A stretch of DNA of 64,000 bases from Nitrobacter sp047149785 (GTDB lineage Bacteria; Pseudomonadota; Alphaproteobacteria; Rhizobiales; Xanthobacteraceae), in contig NZ_BAAGBE010000001.1 in the NCBI RefSeq assembly GCF_047149785.1, positions 1 to 64,000 on the forward strand. Direction: 5' to 3'. The notes under the pieces are model-generated. The model was not told the DNA's origin and ran no database searches. It worked only from the letters and a program-made list of their open reading frames with translations. Positions 31,394 to 40,339 of this stretch are shown in pieces (positions within the stretch are counted from its first letter, which is position 1; the number at the start of each line of letters is the position of its first letter). Both the position numbers and the translations under genes were made by a program.

Positions 31394-32254
31394 ATGTCCG
31401 CGCGCCGAACATACGACAACCAGCAACTCGAACTCTTTCGGGCACGCTCAGGCGGGATCGCCGCGCGTGACGCACAGGACCTGATGTCCTGGCCGTTCTT
31501 CTCGCTCGCCAAATTCCGTCGCGTGACGCCGATCGACTTTCGCATGGGCGAGGTGTCGATCCGCGTCGAAGCCACCCCCGAGCACGGCATGGCGACGATC
31601 TGGGATGCCGATGTGCTGATCTGGGCTGCCAGCCAGATCGTCGACGCGCGCGACCGTGGCTTGCGCACGTCGCGTCTGATGGCCGCCACGCCTTACGAAA
31701 TATTGGCGTTCATCAGCCGCAGCGATTCCGGACTGAGCTACGACCGCCTGAAGGCGGCGCTCGACCGACTGCAATCCACCACCGTCGTCACCTCGATCCG
31801 CCAGCCGTCCGAACGCCGGCGCCACCGCTTCTCCTGGATCAACGAATGGAAGGAACGGCTCGATGCGACCGGCCGGCCGCTCGGCATCGAACTGATCCTA
31901 CCGGACTGGTTCTATGCCGGCGTCCTCGACGACGCACTGATCCTCACCATTGACCGCGCCTATTTCCACCTGACCGGCGGGCTTGAGCGATGGTTGTATC
32001 GCCTCGTGCGTAAGCATGGTGGAAGCCAAACTCACGGCTGGAGCTTCGATCTTCCGCACCTGCATCTGAAATCCGGCAGCCTGTCGCCGCTACGCCGCTT
32101 CCGCTTCGAGCTGCGCGCCATCGTCCAGCGTCAGCCGCTGCCCGGCTACCGCCTGGCGCTGATCGACGATCCCGATGGACAGCAGCGCCTGATCTTCCAG
32201 CCAACGGAATCCGATTGCGTCGTCGCGCCGCGTAGGCGGCGGGGAGGCACGTGA
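31394..32254 (+). CDS. repA: replication initiator RepA family protein
   Basis: A 286-residue RepA protein (family of plasmid replication initiators found on alphaproteobacterial ICEs). Key stretches are DLMSWPFFSLAKFRRVTPID, a winged-helix region with SGLSYDRLKAALDRLQSTTV, and RAYFHLTGGLERWLYRLVRK. The start at 31394 lies nine bases past the preceding stop; an upstream in-frame start would overlap the HTH gene. Three iterons lie directly downstream, which supports initiator function after excision of the element. Confidence 0.9.
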   Translation: MSARRTYDNQQLELFRARSGGIAARDAQDLMSWPFFSLAKFRRVTPIDFRMGEVSIRVEATPEHGMATIWDADVLIWAASQIVDARDRGLRTSRLMAATPYEILAFISRSDSGLSYDRLKAALDRLQSTTVVTSIRQPSERRRHRFSWINEWKERLDATGRPLGIELILPDWFYAGVLDDALILTIDRAYFHLTGGLERWLYRLVRKHGGSQTHGWSFDLPHLHLKSGSLSPLRRFRFELRAIVQRQPLPGYRLALIDDPDGQQRLIFQPTESDCVVAPRRRRGGT

Positions 32255-32292
32255 TGAGCATGTCCTGTCCCGGTGCAAAAGGTGTGGACGGA

Positions 32293-32358
32293 CCCGTACT
32301 ATTGGGAACGCCGACACCCGTACTATTCGGAACGCGACTCCCGTACTATTGGGAACGC
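32293..32358. repeat. three iterons, probable RepA-dependent origin
   Basis: The 19-mer CCCGTACTATTGGGAACGC occurs at 32293-32311 and 32340-32358, with one variant (TTCGG for TTGGG) at 32317-32335. The spacing is 24 and 23 bp, about two helix turns. Location 39 bp after repA fits an oriV. Confidence 0.8.
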
Positions 32359-32420
32359 GCGCGCCCCGTAACCATTTGGCGCGACAAGGCGGATTCGCCC
32401 CCCTCTAACTCTCCTAACTC

Positions 32421-32437
32421 AGAGTCCTTCGGACTCT
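32421..32437 (+). terminator. hairpin terminator downstream of repA
   Basis: AGAGTCC (32421-32427) pairs with GGACTCT (32431-32437) around TTC, followed by TGCT. It lies between the iterons and DUF2840. The interval 32359-32543 contains no parA, although parA is often found between repA and DUF2840 in related elements. Confidence 0.55.
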
Positions 32438-32543
32438 TGCTAACGCGACCCGTCGGTTCGCGGGATTGTGGACGGTCGCACCGTGCCATCCAGACCTCGG
32501 GGCGCGTCGCATCAGGGCTGCCGTTCGCCGAAAGAACGCAGCC

Positions 32544-33038
32544 ATGACAAAGGATCTCCGCGCAATCGGTCAACCTGGTGATCACACGCTGGTCGAACTG
32601 ACCTGGCGCGAGAAGCGCATCGAGCATCGCATCCGCTTCGGCCGGATCGTCGACGAACACCGTCTCGATCGCCATCGGCGCATCGTCAGTTTCGCGCCGG
32701 ACAGCGTCTTCGCCTTCGTTCGCTGGGCAGGCAACGAATACGGCACGATCATCTCGCGCATCGACATCGTGCGCACGGTGTCCTACGGGCAACCGTATCA
32801 AACATTACCCTTCGTGCGCCCCGGTGGCGACATCCTGTTGCGCATCGTCGGATGGCCGAAAGTCGAGCGCGTGCTTGGCGCGATCGAAGCCATCGAGGCG
32901 CTGGGCATCGACCCGGCTGAGGCAGCGCCGGAGCACTGGCGGCATCTCAACCATCGCATCAGCGTCAACGAGCCGTTCCGCGTCTATTCATTGGCGCAGC
33001 ATCGCGCCTGGTTGCGCCGTCGCGAGGTGCTGCGATGA
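32544..33038 (+). CDS. DUF2840 family protein
   Basis: A 164-residue protein with family signatures HTLVELTWREKRIEHRIRFG, VSFAPDSVFAFVRWAGNEYG and the C-terminal FRVYSLAQHRAWLRRREVL. Members lie directly before traF in conjugative elements, as here, where its stop overlaps the traF start (ATGA). Function is not known; co-transcription with traF suggests a part in transfer. Confidence 0.9.
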   Translation: MTKDLRAIGQPGDHTLVELTWREKRIEHRIRFGRIVDEHRLDRHRRIVSFAPDSVFAFVRWAGNEYGTIISRIDIVRTVSYGQPYQTLPFVRPGGDILLRIVGWPKVERVLGAIEAIEALGIDPAEAAPEHWRHLNHRISVNEPFRVYSLAQHRAWLRRREVLR

Positions 33039-33595
33039 TCGCGCGTCGCCTGATGCTGCTTGCGATGCTTGCCGGCGCGGCCTTGATCGTCGCTCCAGCC
33101 TGGAGCCCCCCGAACATCCGCTTCATCTGGAACGCGTCCGCCAGTGTGCCGGTCGGGCTCTATCGCATGGTGCCCGGCAACCATGTCGCCGTCACCGATC
33201 TCGCTGTCGTCATGCCGCCGGATGATCTCGCTGTCTTCCTCGACGAGCGCCGCTATCTGCCGCGCGGCGTGCCGCTCATCAAGCGCGTGCTAGCGCTTTC
33301 CGGCACGACTGTCTGTCGGCGCGGCAGCACCATCATTGCTTATGACGCCATCTACGGACAGGCGCTTACGCGCGACACGCGCGGTCGTCCGTTGCCGGAC
33401 TGGCAGGGCTGTCGCACGCTCAGTGCCGGCGAAGCCTTCTTCATGAACTGGGACAGCCCCGACAGCTTCGACAGTCGTTACTTCGGTCCGCTTTCCCTCA
33501 GCACCATCGTCGGTCGCGCGATTCCGGTCTGGACTACCGACGACACCGATCCGGCCACGGAATCCCTCCGCGAGCCGGTCTCCGACGAGCCGTGA
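33035..33595 (+). CDS. traF: TraF, S26 signal peptidase-like pilin maturation protease
   Basis: A 186-residue protein with an N-terminal membrane helix (residues 5-22) and the TraF/S26 active site. The serine is S37 in NASASVPVGLY and the lysine K83 in LIKRVLALSG. TraF of RP4 cyclises the TrbC pilin, and this element encodes a trbC at 58638, so the pair is consistent. It overlaps DUF2840 by four bases and is followed by a second DUF736 gene. Confidence 0.92.
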   Translation: MIARRLMLLAMLAGAALIVAPAWSPPNIRFIWNASASVPVGLYRMVPGNHVAVTDLAVVMPPDDLAVFLDERRYLPRGVPLIKRVLALSGTTVCRRGSTIIAYDAIYGQALTRDTRGRPLPDWQGCRTLSAGEAFFMNWDSPDSFDSRYFGPLSLSTIVGRAIPVWTTDDTDPATESLREPVSDEP

Positions 33596-33630
33596 CAGCT
33601 CGTTTCTCCAACCACGAAAGGACGACCACG

Positions 33631-33957
33631 ATGCCTCAGATTGGCGCCTTCAATCGCAAAGACGACGGCTTCTTCGGCCGCATCCACACGCTCACCCTCG
33701 ACGTGGAAGTCAGTATCCTGCCGGTCGAGGAATCGGAGGCGGAAAACGCGCCGAACCATCGTGTCTTCTTCGACAAGTTAGAGGTCGGCGCGGCTTGGGA
33801 TCGCACCGGCGAGAAGGCCGGCGCTTACCTCTCCGTGACCATCGACGATCCGATGTTTTCCGATCCGATTCGCGCCCGGCTGTTCGAGTCCGACACCAAG
33901 AAGAACACATGGAGCCTGCACTGGGCGCGCCGGAAGAAGAACGACGGCGAGGCATGA
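33631..33957 (+). CDS. second DUF736 family protein
   Basis: A 108-residue DUF736 protein (MPQIGAFNRKDDGFFGRI, VEVSILPVEE and AYLSVTIDDPMFSDPIRARL). It is clearly related to, but diverged from, the copy at 27241. An AAGGA site lies upstream of the ATG at 33631. It is located between traF and the lytic transglycosylase, the usual position of this family in the transfer region. Confidence 0.93.
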   Translation: MPQIGAFNRKDDGFFGRIHTLTLDVEVSILPVEESEAENAPNHRVFFDKLEVGAAWDRTGEKAGAYLSVTIDDPMFSDPIRARLFESDTKKNTWSLHWARRKKNDGEA

Positions 33958-34193
33958 CCCGTCATGCGCTGCCATCGGTCTCGCGCGTGTTCAGATCCAA
34001 TCCCCTTGATCGATCGAACGCCGATCAATCCCCTCGACCCGATCGCCCAACAGGCGGCCGGCGCGCGCGCGAAGGTCAAGGGCGGCAGCCAGTTTTCCTG
34101 GGGCAAGGCATGTCGTCCGACGATGGTCGTCCGGAAAACGTCGGCCGCCGGCGCAGCTTTGTCCTTGACCGAAGCGAGCACGATGGCAGGCTC

Positions 34194-34967
34194 ATGACGT
34201 ATCGGAACGGCGGCTGTTGCGCCGTCCTGTCGTCGATCATGACGATGCTGACCGCATGTATCGTGATCTTCTGCACGACGGCGGAAGCAACTGCAGAGTC
34301 GCCGTTTGCGACTCCGCCAGCGCACGCCGCGGTCACTGCTCCATCGTCCGATCCGTGGGGGGCGAATATCGCCGAGGCGGCAAAGCGCTTCGCCATTCCC
34401 GAGCGCTGGATACGAGCGGTCATGGCGATCGAAAGCACGGGCGACTCGACCGCGCTGTCGCCGAAAGGCGCAATCGGCCTGATGCAGATCATGCCGAAGA
34501 CGTGGAACGAGTTGCGCGCGCGATACGGCCTCGGCAATGATCCCTGGCAACCAGGCGACAACATCCTCGCGGGCGCGGCGTATCTGCGCGAGATGCACGA
34601 CCGGTATCGCTCTATCGACGCGATGCTGGCGGCCTATAACGCCGGGCCGAAGCGCTATGACGCGCATCTCGCGAGCGGTCGCGGGCTGCCGGCCGAGACC
34701 GTCGATTACGTCGCGAAAATCGCGCCGATGATCGACGGCACGGTCCCTATCATGCGCTTCTTGATCCTGTCATCACGACCGTCATGGTCGCGTGCGCCGC
34801 TCTTCGTTGGACGATCTAGCGTCCCCAGTGACGACGGTTCCGAGACGGCCGATCATCCTTCCGGCCGACCATCGAACGCACCCATAATCGTCGATCTGTC
34901 GGCGCTCGTGCCGCCGTCCGATGGCCTCTTCGTGCGAAGACCGGACGCGGGCGGAGAACAGCGATGA
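34194..34967 (+). CDS. lytic transglycosylase (conjugation-associated)
   Basis: A 257-residue protein with a signal peptide (hydrophobic stretch about residues 12-30, cleavage near ATA). Its SLT domain has catalytic E80 in MAIESTG, followed by GAIGLMQIMP and the later AYNAGP motif. It would open the cell wall locally for the type IV secretion channel, like TrbN or VirB1. The frame is open far upstream, but the chosen ATG gives a proper signal peptide; another ATG 15 codons later is possible. The C-terminal tail (about 60 residues) is low-complexity. Confidence 0.88.
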   Translation: MTYRNGGCCAVLSSIMTMLTACIVIFCTTAEATAESPFATPPAHAAVTAPSSDPWGANIAEAAKRFAIPERWIRAVMAIESTGDSTALSPKGAIGLMQIMPKTWNELRARYGLGNDPWQPGDNILAGAAYLREMHDRYRSIDAMLAAYNAGPKRYDAHLASGRGLPAETVDYVAKIAPMIDGTVPIMRFLILSSRPSWSRAPLFVGRSSVPSDDGSETADHPSGRPSNAPIIVDLSALVPPSDGLFVRRPDAGGEQR

Positions 34968-35209
34968 GCATCGTGTTTCCACGCTTCGCGTCAAACGCAA
35001 TCGTAGACATGGCGAAGGGCTGCGGGGCAGCGCAGGCAACAACCGCACGAGGGCGGGATAAAAAGCCGCACATTGCGGCTCGGTCGGGCGGTTGTTGTGA
35101 TTACGATTTCTGGAGTTTTGCGCACATCGCGGAGACCGCCCGCGAGGTGCGCGCTGCCAATTTATCGAACGCATTCAATGAATATTGCACATCGCGGTAT
35201 TGGCCATGA
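34964..35209 (+). CDS. hypothetical small protein
   Basis: An 81-residue frame that overlaps the transglycosylase stop by four bases (ATGA) and ends four bases into the relaxase gene. The tight overlaps on both sides argue that it is translated. The middle is basic and cysteine-containing, and a helical segment (FAHIAETAREVRAANLSNAF) lies near the end. I recognise no family. Confidence 0.5.
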   Translation: MSIVFPRFASNAIVDMAKGCGAAQATTARGRDKKPHIAARSGGCCDYDFWSFAHIAETAREVRAANLSNAFNEYCTSRYWP

Positions 35210-36942
35210 GTCGGGACGATGATTTCCACGTCCGGCCAGGCCGTATCCGCTCATCGAAGGCGCAGCGAGCAAAACCCTTCGTCGCCCAGGCGCTCGCTGC
35301 CGCGCAAAGGGCCGGGGGACGCATCTCGCGCTCCGGCAAGATCACTTCGAGCCGCGGCTCGCGCTTCGGCCGTGGCCGCATCGCCAGCATCCGCGCCAAT
35401 CGCCTTATCAGCAGCCGCTCACGGGGTGCGGTCATCAAGACCCGCTTGGTCAGGCACACCGCGCGCTCCGCACCGCTCACCGCCCATCTCAACTACCTGC
35501 GCCGCGACGGCGTCACGCGCGGCGGCGAGAAGGCGCGCATGTTCGGACCGGAAACCGACGACGCCGACGTCAAGGACTTCGCCGAGCGTTGCAAGGACGA
35601 TCGCCACCACTTCCGCTTCATCGTTTCGCCGGACGATGCCTTGGAGATGTCCAATCTCAAGACTTTCATCCGCGAGCTGATGACACAGATGGAAAAGGAC
35701 CTGGGCACCAAGCTCGATTGGGTCGCCGTCGATCACTGGAACACGGAGCATCCCCACGTCCATGTCATCTTGCGCGGCCGCGCCGATGACGGCCAGGACC
35801 TCGTAATCGCGCGCGACTACATCAAGGAGGGCATGCGCAATCGCGCGCAGGATCTCATTACCCAGGAACTGGGCCCACGGACCGATCTCGCTATTCGCCG
35901 CTCGCTCGAGCGCCAGGTCGCAGCCGAGCGCTGGACCCAGCTTGACCGCCAGCTTGTTCGCGATGCCGACCGGAACGGCGTCATCGACCTCGCGCCGGTC
36001 CCGGACCAGAAGCCCGACGAATATCTTGCCCTCAAAGTCGGCCGGCTGCGCCATCTCGAAAGTCTCGGCGTCGCCGAGTCGATTGGCGCTGGCCAGTGGG
36101 CGATGGCGGAGGGGGCGGAGCCGACGTTGCGCGAGCTGGGCGAACGCGGCGACATCATCAAGCGGATGCACCGCGCATTGACCGAGCGCGGCATCGAACG
36201 CGGCCTGACGGACTATATGCTCTCCGGAGAAACCCACGGTCAGCCGATCATCGGCCGGCTGGTCGATCGCGGTCTCGACGACGAGTTGCGTGGGTCAGCC
36301 TATGTGGTTGTCGACGGCATTGACGGCCACACCCACCACATCAAACTCCCCGATCTCGACGCCGCCGGCGACAGCGCGCCGGGTTCGATCGTCGAGCTGC
36401 GGTCCTTCGAGGATGCGCGCGGCGAGCGCCGCGTGGCGTTGGCGACCCGCTCCGATCTGTCGATTGAAGCCCAGACCACGGCGAGCGGTGCGACTTGGCT
36501 TGATCGTCAGCTCACCGCCCGCGATCCGGTCGGCCTTGGCGGCGGTTTCGGCCTCGAGGTGAAGCAGGCGATGGAGACCCGGACCGGACACTTGATTCAG
36601 GAAGGAATGGCGCGGCACGATAGCGAACGCATCCTGTTCAGCCGAAACCTCCTCAGTACGCTTCGGGAACGTGAGCTGGACGCTCTCGGCGACAAGCTCG
36701 CAAATGAGACCGGCCTGCCATTCCTGAAATCCGCCGACGGGGAATATGTCGTCGGCATCTACCGGCAGCGCTTCGCGCTCGCCTCCGGCCGCTTCGCCAT
36801 GATCGACGACGGATTGGGCTTTAGGCTCGTGCCCTGGACCCCATCGATCGAGAAGTACATCGGCCAGCACATCGCCGGTGTCGCCCGCGCCGACGGCGGC
36901 GTTGACTGGTCCTTCGGCCGCAAGCGGGGACTGGGGCTTTGA
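35206..36942 (+). CDS. RlxS-type relaxase (VirD2-like, DUF3363)
   Basis: A 578-residue MOBP-like relaxase. The N-terminal region is basic, followed by AHLNYLRRDGVTRGGEKARM and the metal-binding HxHxH motif at H182, H184 and H186 (EHPHVHVILRGR). The C-terminal DUF3363 region starts near residue 200 (REYIKEG-like RDYIKEGMRNRAQDL) and ends with a WSFGRKRGL tail. It would nick oriT and lead the strand through the TraG/Trb channel. The ATG at 35206 is preferred to one seven codons earlier, since it overlaps the preceding small gene by four bases. An oriT was not identified. Confidence 0.92.
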   Translation: MSRDDDFHVRPGRIRSSKAQRAKPFVAQALAAAQRAGGRISRSGKITSSRGSRFGRGRIASIRANRLISSRSRGAVIKTRLVRHTARSAPLTAHLNYLRRDGVTRGGEKARMFGPETDDADVKDFAERCKDDRHHFRFIVSPDDALEMSNLKTFIRELMTQMEKDLGTKLDWVAVDHWNTEHPHVHVILRGRADDGQDLVIARDYIKEGMRNRAQDLITQELGPRTDLAIRRSLERQVAAERWTQLDRQLVRDADRNGVIDLAPVPDQKPDEYLALKVGRLRHLESLGVAESIGAGQWAMAEGAEPTLRELGERGDIIKRMHRALTERGIERGLTDYMLSGETHGQPIIGRLVDRGLDDELRGSAYVVVDGIDGHTHHIKLPDLDAAGDSAPGSIVELRSFEDARGERRVALATRSDLSIEAQTTASGATWLDRQLTARDPVGLGGGFGLEVKQAMETRTGHLIQEGMARHDSERILFSRNLLSTLRERELDALGDKLANETGLPFLKSADGEYVVGIYRQRFALASGRFAMIDDGLGFRLVPWTPSIEKYIGQHIAGVARADGGVDWSFGRKRGLGL

Positions 36943-37047
36943 ACTATATTCTCTCGTGGAGAACGGTCCGCCAGTAGACGTCGATGATCCGATCGTCGTT
37001 GCCGCGGCGGTCCTTGAGTCTTGGCGGCGGCATCGGCTAATAGTAGA

Positions 37048-37242
37048 TCACTTTTCGGCCCCGGCTCCTCCATCTTCGGCGGCGGCGACTGTGGTGTCGG
37101 CGCGGACTGCGGCTGCGGCCAGAACTGCGCGAGCTGCGCCATTATCGCCGGCAATCGCACACAGGCCGAACAGGATCGCCTCGAACAGGCCGGCGAGCAG
37201 CGGCCAGAAATAATTGCCTTTCGCCTCGAGCACGATTGGCAT
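37048..37242 (-). CDS. possible small membrane protein, opposite strand
   Basis: A 64-residue frame beginning MPIVLEAKGNYFWPLLAGL, with one or two hydrophobic helices and a strong preference for G/C at third codon positions on this strand. It lies in the 420-bp space between relaxase and TraG, which otherwise holds no plus-strand gene. Its Ala-rich end is low-complexity. I recognise no family, and the frame could be a chance product of GC-rich DNA. Confidence 0.35.
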   Translation of the reverse strand: MPIVLEAKGNYFWPLLAGLFEAILFGLCAIAGDNGAARAVLAAAAVRADTTVAAAEDGGAGAEK

Positions 37243-37406
37243 TATGCCGAGAGACGTCTGGCCCGAACCAAGCCGGCGTCACCGCAGAACGTAAGTATTT
37301 TTTCGCCGCTGTACGCGGCTTTACGCCAGCGCGGCCAAAAAATGTTGAAACGGTGCGGTGATTGTCTTTCTTCGGCAGTCTTGCGTTTCGGAGGGGTCAG
37401 CTCGCC

Positions 37407-39425
37407 GTGTCCGCCAGCCGCGTCATGTGGGGCCAGATCATGGTCGTGTTTGCGATCGTGCTTCTTGCGGTCTGGATTGCGACGCAGTGGATCGCATGGC
37501 GGCTCGGCTTTCAGGCCCAACTTGGCTCGCCCTGGTTCGAGCTTGCCGGAGTACCGGTCTATTCCCCACCCGCTATCATGTGGTGGTGGTTCTTATACGA
37601 CGCCTATGCGCCGCACATCTTTCTGGAGGGCGGTGCCATTGCTGCATCCGGCGGCCTCGTCGCGATCGCCGCCGCCATCCTGATGTCGATCTACAGGGCG
37701 CGGGAAGCGAAGGATGTTCGCACCTTCGGCTCCGCCCGCTGGGCCGAGCGGCATGAGGTCGAAGCCGTCGGCTTGCTCGGTGAGGATGGCGTCGTGCTCG
37801 GCAAGGTCGATCGCGACTATCTACGCCACGACGGCGCCGAGCATGTCTTGTGCTTTGCCCCGACGCGGAGCGGGAAGGGCGTCGGTCTTGTGGTGCCGAC
37901 GCTGCTGACCTGGCCCGGCTCGTCAATCGTTCATGACATCAAGGGGGAAAACTGGGAGCTGACCGCGGGCCTGCGCGCGCGGTTTGGCCGCGTATTGTTG
38001 TTCGATCCCACCAACGCGAACTCGGCCGCCTACAACCCGCTGCTCGAGGTGCGCAAAGGAGAGTGGGAGGTACGCGATGTTCAGAATGTTGCCGACGTGC
38101 TGGTCGATCCCGAAGGCTCGTTGGAGAAGCGCAACCATTGGGAGAAGACGTCCCATTCGCTTCTGGTCGGCGCGATCCTCCACGTCCTTTATGCCGAGAA
38201 GGACAAGACGCTCGCGGGCGTCGCGGCCTTTCTGTCGGACCCGCGCCGGCCGATCGAGTCAACATTGTCCGCCATGATGACGACGCCGCATCTCGGCGAG
38301 AAGGGGCCGCACCCCGTCATCGCCAGCGCGGCGCGTGAGCTGCTCAACAAGTCCGATAACGAGCGCTCCGGCGTCCTCTCAACCGCGATGTCCTTCCTCG
38401 GCCTCTATCGCGACCCCGTCGTAGCAAGCGTCACGGCCCGTTGCGACTGGCGCATCGCCGACATTGTGGCCGACGCAAAGCCCACGACACTCTATCTCGT
38501 TGTGCCGCCCTCGGACATCAGCCGGACGAAACCGCTCGTGCGCCTGGTGCTCAACCAGATCGGCCGTCGGCTGACCGAAGACCTGCACGCGAAAGGCCGG
38601 CGCCACCGCCTGTTGCTGATGCTCGACGAATTTCCGGCGCTCGGCCGGCTCGACTTCTTCGAGAGCGCGCTTGCCTTCATGGCTGGTTATCAGATCAAGG
38701 CGTTTCTCATCGCACAGTCATTGAACCAGATCGAGAAAGCCTACGGTCAGAACAATTCCATCCTCGACAATTGCCATGTACGTGTCAGCTTCGCGACCAA
38801 CGACGAAAGGACTGCGAAAAGAGTGAGCGATGCGCTGGGCACCGCCACCGAGATGCGTGCGATGCAGAACTATGCCGGTCATCGTCTCGCGCCCTGGCTC
38901 GGCCATCTCATGATTTCGCGCTCCGAGACCGCGCGGCCGTTACTCACCGCCGGTGAGGTGATGCAGCTCCCCCCCGACGACGAGATTGTCATGGTCGCCG
39001 GCGTTCCGCCGATTCGCGCCAAGAAAGCGCGCTATTTCGAGGATGCGCGGCTCAAGGAAAGGCTGATACCTGTGCCTGACAATCCGAAGATCGGCCTTTC
39101 GCCGAAGCCCGATGACTGGTCAGCCTTGAAGCCGGTCGCCGTGCCGACTCGGACGGACAAGAACGCGGCTGTCCCGGACGTGCGCGCGATAAATGGTACA
39201 GGCAAGCCAGATGACGATTCGGCTAATGCGGGTCTTCGCCGCGAACCTGGGCTTGAGCGGCATAAGGACATCGCTCCGGAGCCACTGAGACCGCCCGCCA
39301 ACGAGTTTGATCCCGATGCCGACGAGCCGGAGCGCGAGATTGTAACGAATCGCGCGCTGGCGCGCGACATGCGGCTGATGGCGCGGCGGATCGCGCTGGA
39401 CCCCGGCGACGGAATGGAGCTGTGA
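37407..39425 (+). CDS. traG: TraG/VirD4-type coupling protein
   Basis: A coupling ATPase of about 672 residues. Two N-terminal membrane segments are followed by Walker A in FAPTRSGKGVG (about residue 150), KGENWELTAG, and Walker B in LLLMLDEFPALGRL, with the family motif MAGYQIKAFLIAQSLNQI. It links the relaxosome to the Trb type IV secretion system. I chose GTG at 37407, since GGAGG lies about ten bases upstream and the family starts near MWGQ; an in-frame TTG at 37362 is the alternative. The tail after residue 570 is disordered. copG follows within four bases. Confidence 0.92.
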   Translation: MSASRVMWGQIMVVFAIVLLAVWIATQWIAWRLGFQAQLGSPWFELAGVPVYSPPAIMWWWFLYDAYAPHIFLEGGAIAASGGLVAIAAAILMSIYRAREAKDVRTFGSARWAERHEVEAVGLLGEDGVVLGKVDRDYLRHDGAEHVLCFAPTRSGKGVGLVVPTLLTWPGSSIVHDIKGENWELTAGLRARFGRVLLFDPTNANSAAYNPLLEVRKGEWEVRDVQNVADVLVDPEGSLEKRNHWEKTSHSLLVGAILHVLYAEKDKTLAGVAAFLSDPRRPIESTLSAMMTTPHLGEKGPHPVIASAARELLNKSDNERSGVLSTAMSFLGLYRDPVVASVTARCDWRIADIVADAKPTTLYLVVPPSDISRTKPLVRLVLNQIGRRLTEDLHAKGRRHRLLLMLDEFPALGRLDFFESALAFMAGYQIKAFLIAQSLNQIEKAYGQNNSILDNCHVRVSFATNDERTAKRVSDALGTATEMRAMQNYAGHRLAPWLGHLMISRSETARPLLTAGEVMQLPPDDEIVMVAGVPPIRAKKARYFEDARLKERLIPVPDNPKIGLSPKPDDWSALKPVAVPTRTDKNAAVPDVRAINGTGKPDDDSANAGLRREPGLERHKDIAPEPLRPPANEFDPDADEPEREIVTNRALARDMRLMARRIALDPGDGMEL

Positions 39426-39428
39426 TTC

Positions 39429-39884
39429 ATGTCCCATCCTCCCGACAAGGCTGGGCGAACCGATAAGAAGAAACGGCTGTCCGTCTATTTGGACCCGGAC
39501 TTGATGCTTCTGCTGGCCGATTTCGCCGATCGTCGCGAGCAGTCGCGCTCCATCATTGCCGAAGCGGCCATCGCATCGTTCTTGTCGCCCGACGCAGATG
39601 AGCGGCAGGAAGCGGCCATTGCGAAGCGTCTCGACCGCATCGACCGTAACATTCAGCGCCTAGAGCGAGACGTCGGCATCGCCAACGAAGCCTTCGCCAT
39701 CTTCATCCGCTTCTGGCTGACGTCGACTGCGCCGCTAGCGGACGCCGCCCAGGCAGCGGCCCGTGCCAAGGGTGGCGAGCGATACGATAAATTCCTCGAA
39801 GCGCTGGGGCGCCGGCTCGCCAAGGGACCGAAGCTCAGGCAAGAGATCGGGGATGATGCCGATAGATCGACGCCCGACCCATGA
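39429..39884 (+). CDS. CopG-family ribbon-helix-helix regulator
   Basis: A 151-residue protein whose N-terminal ribbon-helix-helix reads KKKRLSVYLDPDLMLLLADF. A long helical C-terminal part follows. It starts four bases after traG, the normal neighbour in this element class, where trbB usually comes next. Here the trb genes resume only 17.7 kb later, so the cargo was inserted at this point. Confidence 0.88.
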   Translation: MSHPPDKAGRTDKKKRLSVYLDPDLMLLLADFADRREQSRSIIAEAAIASFLSPDADERQEAAIAKRLDRIDRNIQRLERDVGIANEAFAIFIRFWLTSTAPLADAAQAAARAKGGERYDKFLEALGRRLAKGPKLRQEIGDDADRSTPDP

Positions 39885-40129
39885 TATCTGTGGGATGATG
39901 GAGATACGCGTTGCGTAAACAATGGTTGAGATCGCATTGCTACTTCATCGAACGATCAGTGCATGAAGCGACCGCCTCAGCGTCGATGTTGTCGCTCACG
40001 TCACCACCTTAGCGATATCGATCGCGCGGCGACAATGGTGGATTTTATGCGCGGTGGTGTATTGCCCCGAAACCATCGCTTGTTCTTGTAGGGTCAGATA
40101 GGCGTTTCCGTATTCTGCGTCTTTGTCTT

Positions 40130-40310
40130 TTGGTTTGGCGCACGCTTCGCAGTAGGTTGCCGCGTCCTGTTGCATTTCTTTGCCTGTTTGGCCGATCCCG
40201 CCCGGATCGATGACCAGCGCATAACGCAGGACGGAAGTTGGCGCGTTGGAATCGATGTCAATCAGGGCTTCAAATTCACGATAGTTCTTATCTGAAGGAC
40301 ACTTATCGCT
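40130..40310 (-). pseudogene. truncated remnant of a ModE-like regulator gene
   Basis: On the minus strand, KNYREFEALIDIDSNAP, then YALVIDPGGIGQTGKE matches the C-terminal part of the regulators at 41715-42254 and 49274-49807 (KHYREFEALVGIDSTTP, then AQLIDPGTIAKPAKK). The HTH part is missing; the remnant is joined to unrelated sequence near the chrA stop. It is a third copy of this gene type in the cargo and marks an earlier duplication or deletion. Confidence 0.65.
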
Positions 40311-40339
40311 AGACCGCGCAGCATTGTCCGAGTCCATCT

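Noticed and set aside
32293..32358. possible CRISPR array
   Set aside because: There are only three units, separated by 4-5 bp, next to repA. These are iterons.
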